23,063 nucleotides of DNA from Gordonia westfalica (GTDB taxonomy: Bacteria > Actinomycetota > Actinomycetes > Mycobacteriales > Mycobacteriaceae). The notes beneath the pieces were generated by a model that was not told where the DNA came from, did no database searches, and worked only from the letters and a program-made list of their open reading frames with translations. Where the stretch lies: positions 1 to 23,063 of the forward strand of contig NZ_FNLM01000008.1 in the NCBI RefSeq assembly GCF_900105725.1. The letters run 5' to 3'. Positions 1 through 4,620 of the stretch are shown piece by piece. The first letter of the stretch is position 1; each line of letters starts with the position of its first letter. A program made the position numbers and the translations under genes.

Positions 1-1
1 G

Positions 2-331
2 GGGCTCAACGGCGAGCGCACCATCTGGATTCACCGCGGCCTCACCCAAGCGGAGAGACGGTGCACCCTCACCCACGAGCTGCTGCACCGGGAGATGCCT
101 GACGCTGATGAGGACACGATTGAGCGTGAGACGGCTCGCCGGCTGATCACACTCCGCAGTTGGTGGACGCCTTCCGTTGGCTTCGTCACCCGTCACTGCC
201 TGAGCTCGCTGAGCATCTGTGGGTGGACGAGCAGACGGCGTGGACGCGGATGCAACACCTGCGACCCGATCGAGGTCGCCGAGATCGAAGCGGCGACCGA
301 GGGTGACTGGTCGTGGAGTGACGTCGCATGA
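2..331 (+). pseudogene. ImmA/IrrE-like metallopeptidase, 5' partial, frameshifted
   Basis: The reading frame from base 2 contains T-H-E-L-L-H (about residues 24-29), the HExxH zinc-binding motif of ImmA/IrrE-type metallopeptidases. In phages these often sit beside immunity genes and can cleave repressors; that role is inference here. The frame ends in EGDWSWSDVA at the TGA at 329-331. Two compensating 1-nt errors are likely. From about 160 a +1 shift restores a sensible helical stretch (QLVDAFRWLRHPSLPELAEH), and the original frame resumes near 268. The shift site is a short C run, so a sequencing indel is more likely than a real mutation. The 5' end lies outside the window. The last 4 bases overlap the next start codon as ATGA, which suggests translational coupling. 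The family call rests on one motif and the context. Confidence 0.6.
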
Positions 332-516
332 CGGACGAAGAGAAGGCGATGCTCGACCTGGCCGGGCGGAGATGGAACTACGCCGGCAACCTCGAGCAGA
401 AGGTGCGAGACGAGTTCGGCATCAGCCTCACCCGGTTCTGGCAGATTGTGAACCGCCTCCTGGACACTCAGGAAGCTTTAAGCTACTCACCGCAGGTGGT
501 GAACCGTCTGCGGTGA
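328..516 (+). CDS. DUF3263-like small protein
   Basis: A 62-aa protein starting at the ATG that overlaps the previous TGA. The central pattern RRWNYAGNLEQKVRDEFGIS, followed by TRFWQIVNRLLD and a terminal VNRLR, resembles the DUF3263 family of actinobacteria and their phages, whose members carry W-x-Y-A-G...S-x-T-R-Y/F-x-Q-x-L-N-x-L. The predicted fold is small and helical, similar to a helix-turn-helix, so a DNA-binding role is possible but unproven. It is the second gene of a plus-strand block that begins with the ImmA-like gene. It lies outside the triplicated segment, so only one copy is available for error checking. Confidence 0.75.
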   Translation: MTDEEKAMLDLAGRRWNYAGNLEQKVRDEFGISLTRFWQIVNRLLDTQEALSYSPQVVNRLR

Positions 517-536
517 TTACGAACCCGGAGAACCCC

Positions 537-941
537 ATGAAACGCGCCATCGCCCTGGCAGCAGCAGCCCTCTTCACCACCACCCTCGGCGCAGGAGTAG
601 CCGACGCCGCACCCCGCGACATCACCCCGACCATCGCCTTCCCCGGCGAACACGTCCGCTACTTCTTCTCCTCCGACACCCCACGCAACGACATCGCCTA
701 CTACGCGGCCGGCGGACGTCTCGTCGTCGCCAAAGATGTGGTGTTCCAGCCCACACTGATCAACATCGGGTCCGGGCCGCGCTACCACACCCACCGGGCG
801 TTCACCTCACCCGGCCGTCAGCTCATCGGTTCGTCGATGCAGACGCGTGGATGGTCGGCGCAGTGTCAGGTGCAGTTGGATGGCCGGACTGTCGACTCGG
901 CGTATGTGCCGGGTCGCCGATTCGCCAACGCCAACTGCTAG
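537..941 (+). CDS. small secreted protein with signal peptide
   Basis: A 134-aa protein. The N-terminus MKRAIALAAAALFTTTLGAG is a classical Sec signal: KR, a hydrophobic core, then VADA-A, with cleavage predicted near residue 24-25. The mature part is about 110 residues, rich in small and aromatic residues, with two cysteines (near QCQV and the C-terminal NANC). These could form a disulfide in the exported protein. I recognise no family. The ATG at 537 is preferred because GGAG lies 7-10 bases upstream and the signal peptide begins there; an in-frame extension to 219 only overlaps upstream genes. It converges on the integrase, and its TAG (939-941) shares CTAG with the integrase stop. Its position beside int fits a lysogenic-conversion or superinfection-exclusion gene, which is inference. 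The arm A palindrome starts near 905 inside it. Confidence 0.75.
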   Translation: MKRAIALAAAALFTTTLGAGVADAAPRDITPTIAFPGEHVRYFFSSDTPRNDIAYYAAGGRLVVAKDVVFQPTLINIGSGPRYHTHRAFTSPGRQLIGSSMQTRGWSAQCQVQLDGRTVDSAYVPGRRFANANC

Positions 942-2149
942 ACGTCGGGAAGCGCGAGTAGTTTCTCGAGTTGCCCGAGGGCGGCGCGGGTGAGGTCGGT
1001 GGAGGTGTGCGCGTACTGCCGGTGCGACGTAGTGGTGGTGTGCCCCAAGATGGCCATTCGGGTGGCTTCCTCCACGCCGGCCTCCTGCAGGAGGGTGGCG
1101 ACAGTGTGGCGGGCGGCGTGCTGATCCGGCGCGTCCTCCACCTTCCCCACTACCGCGGCTTGTACACACAGCTGCTTCCAAGCGAGGGTGTCGTCGCGGG
1201 GCTGGATGGCCGCCCATCGTCCCGGGTGAACACCAACCCCTGCGACGGGTTGCCCTTCTGCTCCCACAATTCGGTGAGCGCAGCAACCACGGGCGGCAGC
1301 AAGGGCACCAGCCGACGCGACCCCGACGTCTTCGTGGGCACCAGGCACGCCGTCCAGTGCACCGGGGTGAAGGTGAAGGTGTCGGGGACGTCGAACGCTT
1401 CCCGCGGATACACGTCACCTTGCGGGCGAGGGCCTTTCTTCAACTTCAACCGGGCCAACTGCCACGAGATGTCAATGACACCCACACCGAGGTCGACACG
1501 ATCCCAGGTGAGGCCCAAAGCTTCGGCTTGGCGGGCACCGGTCAGTAGGGCCAATGACCAGCGGGCTGCGTCTGTTGCGTCACGTGACGCCACATGCAGA
1601 AGCACTGCCCGTGCCTGCTCCACAGTGAGGGGAACGCGCTCCTCGGAGCGGGCCTGGGGCGGTCCATACGCTCGCACGGGTTGTTGCCGATCTTCCCGTC
1701 TTTCACTGCATCCCCCAACGCTTTCGCCAACACTGAGTAGGCGGCTTGGGCGGTGCGGGTGGTGTGTGCGTCGGCGACGTGGTTGACCATGCGGCGAACA
1801 TCAGTGGGGGTGAGCTTCCCCAGCTTCTTCGACCCGACATGCGGGATGAGTTGGTGTTTGATGGTGGACCGGTAGGTGGCGAGGGTGCGGGGTTTCAGGC
1901 GTGGCGCGGCGATCGTGTCCACCCAGTAGTCCAGCCACTGGGCGACGGTGATCTGGCCGGCGTTGGGGAGGATGCCGTTCGCGAGGTCTTTCCGCATGGC
2001 TGCGAGTTCGGCCACGGCGTCGGCGTATTTCTTGCGTCCACGTTGGTAGTACTTGCCGTCGGGGAGGAGGACTTGCGCCATCCACATGCCGTCGGCCCGT
2101 TGGTACAGTCCGCCTTCACCTTTCGCCCTACGGCGCTTCTTCGGGGCAT
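938..2149 (-). CDS. int: tyrosine integrase, arm A copy, frameshifted by indels
   Basis: A phage-type tyrosine site-specific recombinase that would integrate and excise the element at attP just upstream. Merging the three arms gives 404 aa. Residues 1-60 are a basic arm-DNA-binding domain (MPPKKRRRAKGEGGLYQR...). Residues about 67-165 are a SAM-like core-binding domain. Residues about 172-404 are the catalytic domain. The expected residues are visible: R207 (TGARQAE), K274 (PTKTSGSR), H345 and R348 (HAARHT), H371 (ILGH) and the nucleophile Y380 (HRQYAHTS). Arm A breaks into three frames: it lacks one C after the ATG (4 where arms B and C have 5), one G near 1660, and has further run-length errors. 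All breaks fall in homopolymers and differ between arms, so the real gene is probably intact. The stop (CTA, 938-940) overlaps the stop of the convergent secreted-protein gene. Confidence 0.9.
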
Positions 2150-2157
2150 ATCGGCTC

Positions 2158-2179
2158 ACTTACGTTTGTACTTACGTTT
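2158..2179 (+). promoter_or_regulatory. arm-type integrase-binding site pair, integrase side
   Basis: Two direct copies of ACTTACGTTT at 2158-2167 and 2170-2179, spaced 12 bp start to start. A matching pair lies on the other side of the core at 2357-2378. Paired short direct repeats flanking a core are the arrangement of arm-type sites for tyrosine integrases. Assignment to this integrase is inference from position. Confidence 0.7.
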
Positions 2180-2195
2180 ACCCCAGTCTATGCGC

Positions 2196-2236
2196 TGTCT
2201 AGACAAACTCGTGAAAACTTCAGTTACCTGCAGGTA
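2196..2236. promoter_or_regulatory. two perfect palindromes upstream of int
   Basis: TGTCTAGACA (2196-2205) and TACCTGCAGGTA (2225-2236) are perfect 10-bp and 12-bp palindromes between the first arm-type pair and the core. They lie in the leader of the minus-strand integrase gene. They could bind a dimeric regulator of int or an excision factor. All arms preserve them. Confidence 0.45.
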
Positions 2237-2283
2237 TTCGCTCAGCCTTGACAGTAGACCCACCATGAGCATACCCCTAAACA

Positions 2284-2331
2284 CAGCTTCCCAAGCTGAA
2301 TACGCGGGTTCGATTCCCGTCATCGGCTCCA
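2284..2331 (+). other. putative attP core: tRNA-Gly-like 3' half (CCC anticodon loop)
   Basis: The sequence runs from a 27-43-like stem-loop (CAGC, loop TTCCCAA, GCTG) through a T-arm (GCGGG-TTCGATT-CCCGT) to an acceptor-like end finishing in CTCCA. It therefore matches the 3' half of a tRNA-Gly reading CCC. No D-arm or 5' acceptor strand is visible upstream, so it is not a functional tRNA gene. A tRNA 3' half next to an integrase and flanked by arm-type sites is the standard form of an attP core, which restores the host tRNA after integration. Confidence 0.7.
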
Positions 2332-2356
2332 GGTCAGAGGGCATTTTCACTCCGAC

Positions 2357-2378
2357 GCTTACGTTTAGACTTACGTGT
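2357..2378 (+). promoter_or_regulatory. arm-type integrase-binding site pair, distal side
   Basis: GCTTACGTTT (2357-2366) and ACTTACGTGT (2369-2378), spaced 12 bp like the pair at 2158-2179 and in the same orientation. Together the two pairs bracket the tRNA-like core at 2284-2331. Confidence 0.65.
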
Positions 2379-2411
2379 ATCTCGCAAAGTGAGGTCCAGT
2401 CCCCTCCGTCG

Positions 2412-2460
2412 CGAGTCTTCCAAACTAGCTACGCGGGTTCGATTCCCGTCACCCGCTCCA
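2412..2460 (+). other. second tRNA-Gly-like 3' half (TCC anticodon loop)
   Basis: The loop CTTCCAA carries a TCC anticodon. It is followed by a T-arm identical to the first core and a canonical tRNA-Gly acceptor end (CACCCGCTCCA). It shares 22 identical bases (TACGCGGGTTCGATTCCCGTCA) and then GCTCCAGGTCAGAG with the first site. The anticodon stem is imperfect and no 5' half is present, so it is not a working tRNA. It may be a second attachment core, a remnant of an earlier integration, or a decoy. Confidence 0.6.
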
Positions 2461-2486
2461 GGTCAGAGACCACACAGGCTCTCGAC

Positions 2487-2553
2487 TACAGCCACGGTTA
2501 CAGCCAAGGCATTCAAGTACAGCCATCCAGCACCACGCTGGGTGGCTGTACTT
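2487..2553. repeat. TACAGCCA boxes and a 17-bp hairpin
   Basis: TACAGCCA occurs at 2487-2494, 2499-2506 and 2518-2525, and inverted (TGGCTGTA) at 2543-2550. The last two lie in a long hairpin: arms 2515-2531 and 2537-2553, 17 pairs with one G-T wobble, loop ACCAC. Neither strand has a T-run after the stem, so this is not a typical intrinsic terminator. The repeats look like binding sites for a regulator, an excision factor or a replication protein. I cannot tell which. Confidence 0.6.
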
Positions 2554-2593
2554 GTACATACACGTCGATGGAGAGCGGCATGAGCCTTCGTAA

Positions 2594-2791
2594 TCAGTCG
2601 ATGTGCTCCAGCGCGGTGTCGGCGAACCACCACCCGTCGCCGAACAACTCCCGCGCCCATGCCGTGGCGTGAGTGAACTCCACCCGGTGCAGTAGGTCGG
2701 GCACGCGTTCCTGGGCGATGATCTTCCCAGCCGCCTCGGCGTTCCCTAGTGAGGTCACCCGCACGCGGTCCCCTACCTTGAACTCAGGCAT
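2594..2791 (-). CDS. small KVGDRVR protein, paralogue 2
   Basis: A 65-aa protein beginning MPEFKVGDRVRVTSLGNAEA. The opening KVGDRVRV followed by a G-rich turn resembles small SH3/KOW-like beta-barrel proteins, but I recognise no named family. Its start overlaps the end of the preceding gene by 8 bp. That gene begins almost identically (MLEFKVGDRVRTV), so the two look like a tandem duplication. It is the last gene of a four-gene minus-strand cluster just before attP. The frame is intact in all three arms. Confidence 0.75.
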   Translation of the reverse strand: MPEFKVGDRVRVTSLGNAEAAGKIIAQERVPDLLHRVEFTHATAWARELFGDGWWFADTALEHID

Positions 2792-2978
2792 CGGTCCAGT
2801 CCTGTCGTACGAGCTTGCTGGGATCGTTGGGTACATACTCGCCAACCGTTTCGGGATGGCTGGTGGAGTTGGTGACGTAGAGGATGGGCCAGTCGGTTCC
2901 AGGTACGAAGTCCACGATTCGCCCAGTGTGGTCACCGACAACAGTCCGCACACGATCCCCTACCTTGAACTCAAGCAT
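2784..2978 (-). CDS. small KVGDRVR protein, paralogue 1
   Basis: A 64-aa protein. MLEFKVGDRVRTVVGDHTGR and the next residues (IVDFVPGTDW, ILYVTN) alternate hydrophobic and polar positions, as in a small beta-barrel of the KOW/SH3 type. It overlaps the upstream gene by 8 bp and the downstream paralogue by 8 bp, so the cluster is probably translated from one mRNA. Function unknown. Identical in all arms, which supports a real gene. Confidence 0.75.
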   Translation of the reverse strand: MLEFKVGDRVRTVVGDHTGRIVDFVPGTDWPILYVTNSTSHPETVGEYVPNDPSKLVRQDWTDA

Positions 2979-3303
2979 CGTTCCCCGCCCTCGCCTGTTC
3001 CAACCGCCATTCGTGTACGCAGATCATTGCGCCGGTGTGGAGATAGCCCGTGTTGCGGGCGTCGGCGTACACCTGCGCCTCAGCTTGGGCAGGGAACAGC
3101 TCCGCATTCAACGGGCAGTCGCGGCCAGACAGGACGTTGACGGAGAACTCGCGAGCCTCCCAGGTCCGATCGCCGTGGTCGGCGACACGAACCTCTGAGA
3201 AGGTGTCGGCGGGGTGGGCTTCACGCCGGTGTGCCGGGCGGAAGTTGCGGCATCCCTGCCCGGGAACCACGAGACACTCGTCCTTGAGCTCAGGCGCGCT
3301 CAC
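2971..3303 (-). CDS. hypothetical phage protein, 110 aa
   Basis: The GTG start overlaps the TGA of the preceding 60-aa gene (GTGA), which suggests translational coupling. Four cysteines are present (ECLV, GCRN, DCPL, ICVH), together with several histidines (PAHRREAHP), so metal binding is possible. I recognise no family. The middle section, AELFPAQAEAQVYADARNTG, is helical. It is the second gene of the four-gene cluster, and the frame is intact in all arms. Confidence 0.75.
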   Translation of the reverse strand: MSAPELKDECLVVPGQGCRNFRPAHRREAHPADTFSEVRVADHGDRTWEAREFSVNVLSGRDCPLNAELFPAQAEAQVYADARNTGYLHTGAMICVHEWRLEQARAGNDA

Positions 3304-3482
3304 GGCTCGACCTCACCAGAGGTGATGTACACGTCTCCGTCATGGAGGACGACACTCTCGGCTTCGCCGTAGTAGTAGCCGCCCGTAGGTTCAGACCACA
3401 CGCCCATCTGCGCCCAGTCGATACAGGCGGTGGCATCCTGGGGCATCTGCTGCAGCTTGGCGATCAGTTCGGCTACGGTCAT
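3300..3482 (-). CDS. hypothetical phage protein, 60 aa
   Basis: MTVAELIAKLQQMPQDATAC begins with an amphipathic helix. It continues with an acidic, aromatic beta-like part (WAQMGVWSEPTGGYYYGEAE, VVLHDGDVYITSG). Small proteins with this opening (ELIAKLQQMPQDA) are common in phages and resemble DUF-type proteins of the pattern L-x-x-L-P-x-D-A; function unknown. A good ribosome site (AGGAG) lies 4 bases before the ATG. It is the first gene of the minus-strand cluster. The 78-bp gap to the divergent gene at 3561 should hold its promoter. Confidence 0.8.
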   Translation of the reverse strand: MTVAELIAKLQQMPQDATACIDWAQMGVWSEPTGGYYYGEAESVVLHDGDVYITSGEVEP

Positions 3483-3531
3483 TCTCCTATTGTCCCAGGT
3501 TGTGGCCTATTTCTCCGGTGACACACCCACC

Positions 3532-3561
3532 CTTGCCGGGCAAGCCATTAAGATCCCCACA
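3532..3561. promoter_or_regulatory. divergent intergenic region: dyad plus leaderless -10 box
   Basis: CTTGCC-G-GGCAAG (3532-3544) is a perfect 6+6 dyad, a possible operator. TAAGAT (3549-3554) is a good actinobacterial -10 box, and the ATG of the plus-strand gene follows exactly 6 nt later, so that mRNA is probably leaderless. No convincing -35 is visible. The dyad lies just upstream of the -10, where a bound protein could act on the promoter. Confidence 0.45.
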
Positions 3562-3932
3562 TGGGTCAACTCACAGGCAACACCCGGCAATTCGGAACGT
3601 GCGCGTGTGGATCGCAGATCATCAGCCGCGAGGAGCGAACTCAGGTACGCGCTCGGCCCACAGTCTGGGGCCGCGCAGAGTGTCAGTCACCTCCGCTGAC
3701 CTGCGGAGTGCGCAACGGTGGCAGGGAAAGTCAATGGCTGAGCGCACTCGCGAATGGTCCGGTGCCCACGCTATTCAAGGACATCCAGGAGGGTGACTTT
3801 GTGTTTGCCAAGGGCCGCTGGCGGCAGGTCACATCACGTACTGTCACAGAGCTCACCCTTGGCCTCGATCAGGTATCACTGAGTGAGTTGGTGGACGTGA
3901 ATGCGGAGCGGGAGATTCTGCGTCCGTCCTGA
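3561..3932 (+). CDS. hypothetical phage protein with Cys-rich N-terminus, 123 aa
   Basis: The N-terminal half carries CACGSQI (C-x-C) and then ECQSPPLTC (C-x6-C), a possible zinc-binding knuckle. The C-terminal half reads like a small beta domain (IQEGDFVFAKGRWRQVTSRT, then LGLDQVSLSEL). No family recognised. It starts directly at the predicted transcript 5' end (see 3549-3561) and has no Shine-Dalgarno. It diverges from the 60-aa gene cluster. Its 3' end overlaps the possible zinc-ribbon ORF on the other strand. The frame is intact in all three arms. Confidence 0.7.
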   Translation: MGQLTGNTRQFGTCACGSQIISREERTQVRARPTVWGRAECQSPPLTCGVRNGGRESQWLSALANGPVPTLFKDIQEGDFVFAKGRWRQVTSRTVTELTLGLDQVSLSELVDVNAEREILRPS

Positions 3933-4073
3933 ACCAGTCCGTCCAGTCCGCACTTTGATCCGACTTTGGGGACACCAACAGACTGGCGTCTCCCCCAAAG
4001 TCCTCCACCAGTCGCCGGCATTCGGGCAGTCCGGATCGTAGGGTGGTCGGTAGATGCGGATGCGTGGAGTCAT
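3876..4073 (-). CDS. possible small zinc-ribbon protein (frame uncertain)
   Basis: The ORF starts MTPRIRIYRPPYDPD. Arm B then reads CPECRRLVEDFG, while arms A and C continue with GETPVCWCPQ or a shifted version. A merged reading gives C-P-E-C, about 11 residues, then C-W-C, which looks like a zinc ribbon. It requires 4 C at the first run (seen only in arm B) and 4 at the second (seen only in arm C), so it is not directly observed in any one arm. It overlaps the 3' end of the opposing gene by about 57 bp and lies just downstream of the ncRNA terminator. It may be a real small gene or chance. Confidence 0.35.
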   Translation of the reverse strand: MTPRIRIYRPPYDPDCPNAGDWWRTLGETPVCWCPQSRIKVRTGRTGSGRTQNLPLRIHVHQLTQ

Positions 4074-4117
4074 GAGCCTTGGACGCAGCCGCGGGGTGGC
4101 GGGGTTCCCCTCAACGC

Positions 4118-4156
4118 AAAGAAAACGCCCCACCCTCACGAAGAGGATGGGGCGTT
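4118..4156 (-). terminator. intrinsic terminator (minus strand)
   Basis: Stem arms 4144-4156 and 4124-4136 form 12 of 13 pairs around a loop of about 7 nt. On the minus strand the stem is followed by TTTTCTTT. It would end the candidate ncRNA and also stop read-through from the tail operon. On the plus strand there is no T-run after the stem, so it acts mainly in one direction. Confidence 0.8.
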
Positions 4157-4293
4157 CAAGGTTGTCCAAGTTCAGAGCGGGTGTCGCATCATGACGCTCT
4201 GCGATCGGGTTCCCAGTGTTTCCTATCAGTGGCCGGCGCATCGCGCTCCGACGATCAGTGTGTGTTCCTGAACCTCACCCGCTCTGAACTTGT
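4118..4293 (-). ncRNA. candidate structured noncoding RNA with long closing stem
   Basis: The minus-strand transcript should start near 4293, about 7 nt after a TACTGT -10 box. Its first bases (4291-4276) pair perfectly over 16 bp with 4183-4168, closing a 92-nt interior. Inside are smaller hairpins, for example TCGCA/TGCGA and GCGC-GAT-GCGC. About 12 nt after the closing stem comes an intrinsic terminator (4156-4124) with a T-rich tail. Promoter, closed RNA body and terminator over about 175 nt, without a credible ORF, is the layout of a discrete small RNA. No known Rfam family is recognised. It lies between the tail operon and the small early-type genes. The same sequence is in arms B and C. 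Confidence 0.6.
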
Positions 4294-4299
4294 GAGATA

Positions 4300-4329
4300 A
4301 CAGTAGCATCGACTTCTGTTGCAGCGCAA
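4300..4329 (-). promoter_or_regulatory. promoter of the candidate ncRNA
   Basis: On the minus strand TTGCGC (4329-4324) and TACTGT (4305-4300) are separated by 18 bp. TACTGT fits the TANNNT pattern of actinobacterial -10 boxes. The predicted start falls about 2 nt before the closing stem of the RNA, which supports the pairing of promoter and RNA. Confidence 0.5.
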
Positions 4330-4353
4330 CACATTTCACGAAACCCGTATGAT
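4317..4353 (+). promoter_or_regulatory. shared dyad and leaderless promoter of the 75-aa gene
   Basis: TGTTGC-AGC-GCAACA (4317-4331) is a perfect 6+6 dyad. It covers the -35 of the ncRNA promoter and the expected -35 position of the plus-strand promoter. TATGAT (4348-4353) is a strong -10, and the GTG start follows 6 nt later at 4360. One protein bound at the dyad could control both divergent transcripts. Confidence 0.5.
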
Positions 4354-4359
4354 CACCTG

Positions 4360-4587
4360 GTGACCGATCGGGACGTACTACGCGCCGCAGCCGAAGCCAT
4401 ACGCGCACAGATGCGCCGCCAGCAAGCCGAAATGACACAAGCCACCGACGGCGGATGGACACCACCCGACCCCGACCTACTCGCACTCGCCGTCGAATGC
4501 GACGACGTGGTCTACTCCCAGCGCGCCGAGGCCCCGGACCTCACCGACCGGCTCGCCGCGGTACTCGGCGACGCCTGGGAGCCGTGA
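4360..4587 (+). CDS. small acidic protein, 75 aa, probably leaderless
   Basis: Starts at GTG (VTDRDVLRAAAEAIRAQMRR). The N-terminal 35 residues form a long amphipathic helix rich in A, R and Q. The C-terminal half is acidic (DPDLLALAVECDDVV, then LTDRLAAVLGDAWEP). There is no ribosome site, but a -10 box 6 nt before the GTG suggests leaderless translation. It converges on the tail-fibre gene (33-bp gap) and diverges from the candidate ncRNA. Function unknown; a small regulator or adaptor is possible. The frame is intact in all three arms. Confidence 0.7.
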   Translation: MTDRDVLRAAAEAIRAQMRRQQAEMTQATDGGWTPPDPDLLALAVECDDVVYSQRAEAPDLTDRLAAVLGDAWEP

Positions 4588-4620
4588 CAGCGGTGTCCCG
4601 ATTCCGGTTATGGGCGGGGG

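Noticed and set aside
219..941. 240-aa plus-strand ORF
   Set aside because: The first 106 residues overlap two better genes. The signal peptide and ribosome site support the ATG at 537.
2240..2331. Complete tRNA-Gly gene
   Set aside because: No D-arm or 5' acceptor strand pairs with the 3' end; only the 3' half is present.
2156..2350. Minus-strand ORF across the attP core
   Set aside because: It translates the antisense of the tRNA-like core (MTGIEPAYSAW pattern), a known source of spurious proteins.
2515..2553. Intrinsic terminator
   Set aside because: The stem is strong, but neither strand has a T-run after it.
2487..2553. CRISPR array
   Set aside because: The repeats are only 8 bp, with irregular spacing and no cas genes in the window.
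4226..4486. 86-aa minus-strand ORF over the ncRNA 5' end and promoter region
   Set aside because: It runs antisense through the 75-aa gene, lacks a ribosome site, and covers the predicted promoter and RNA stem.
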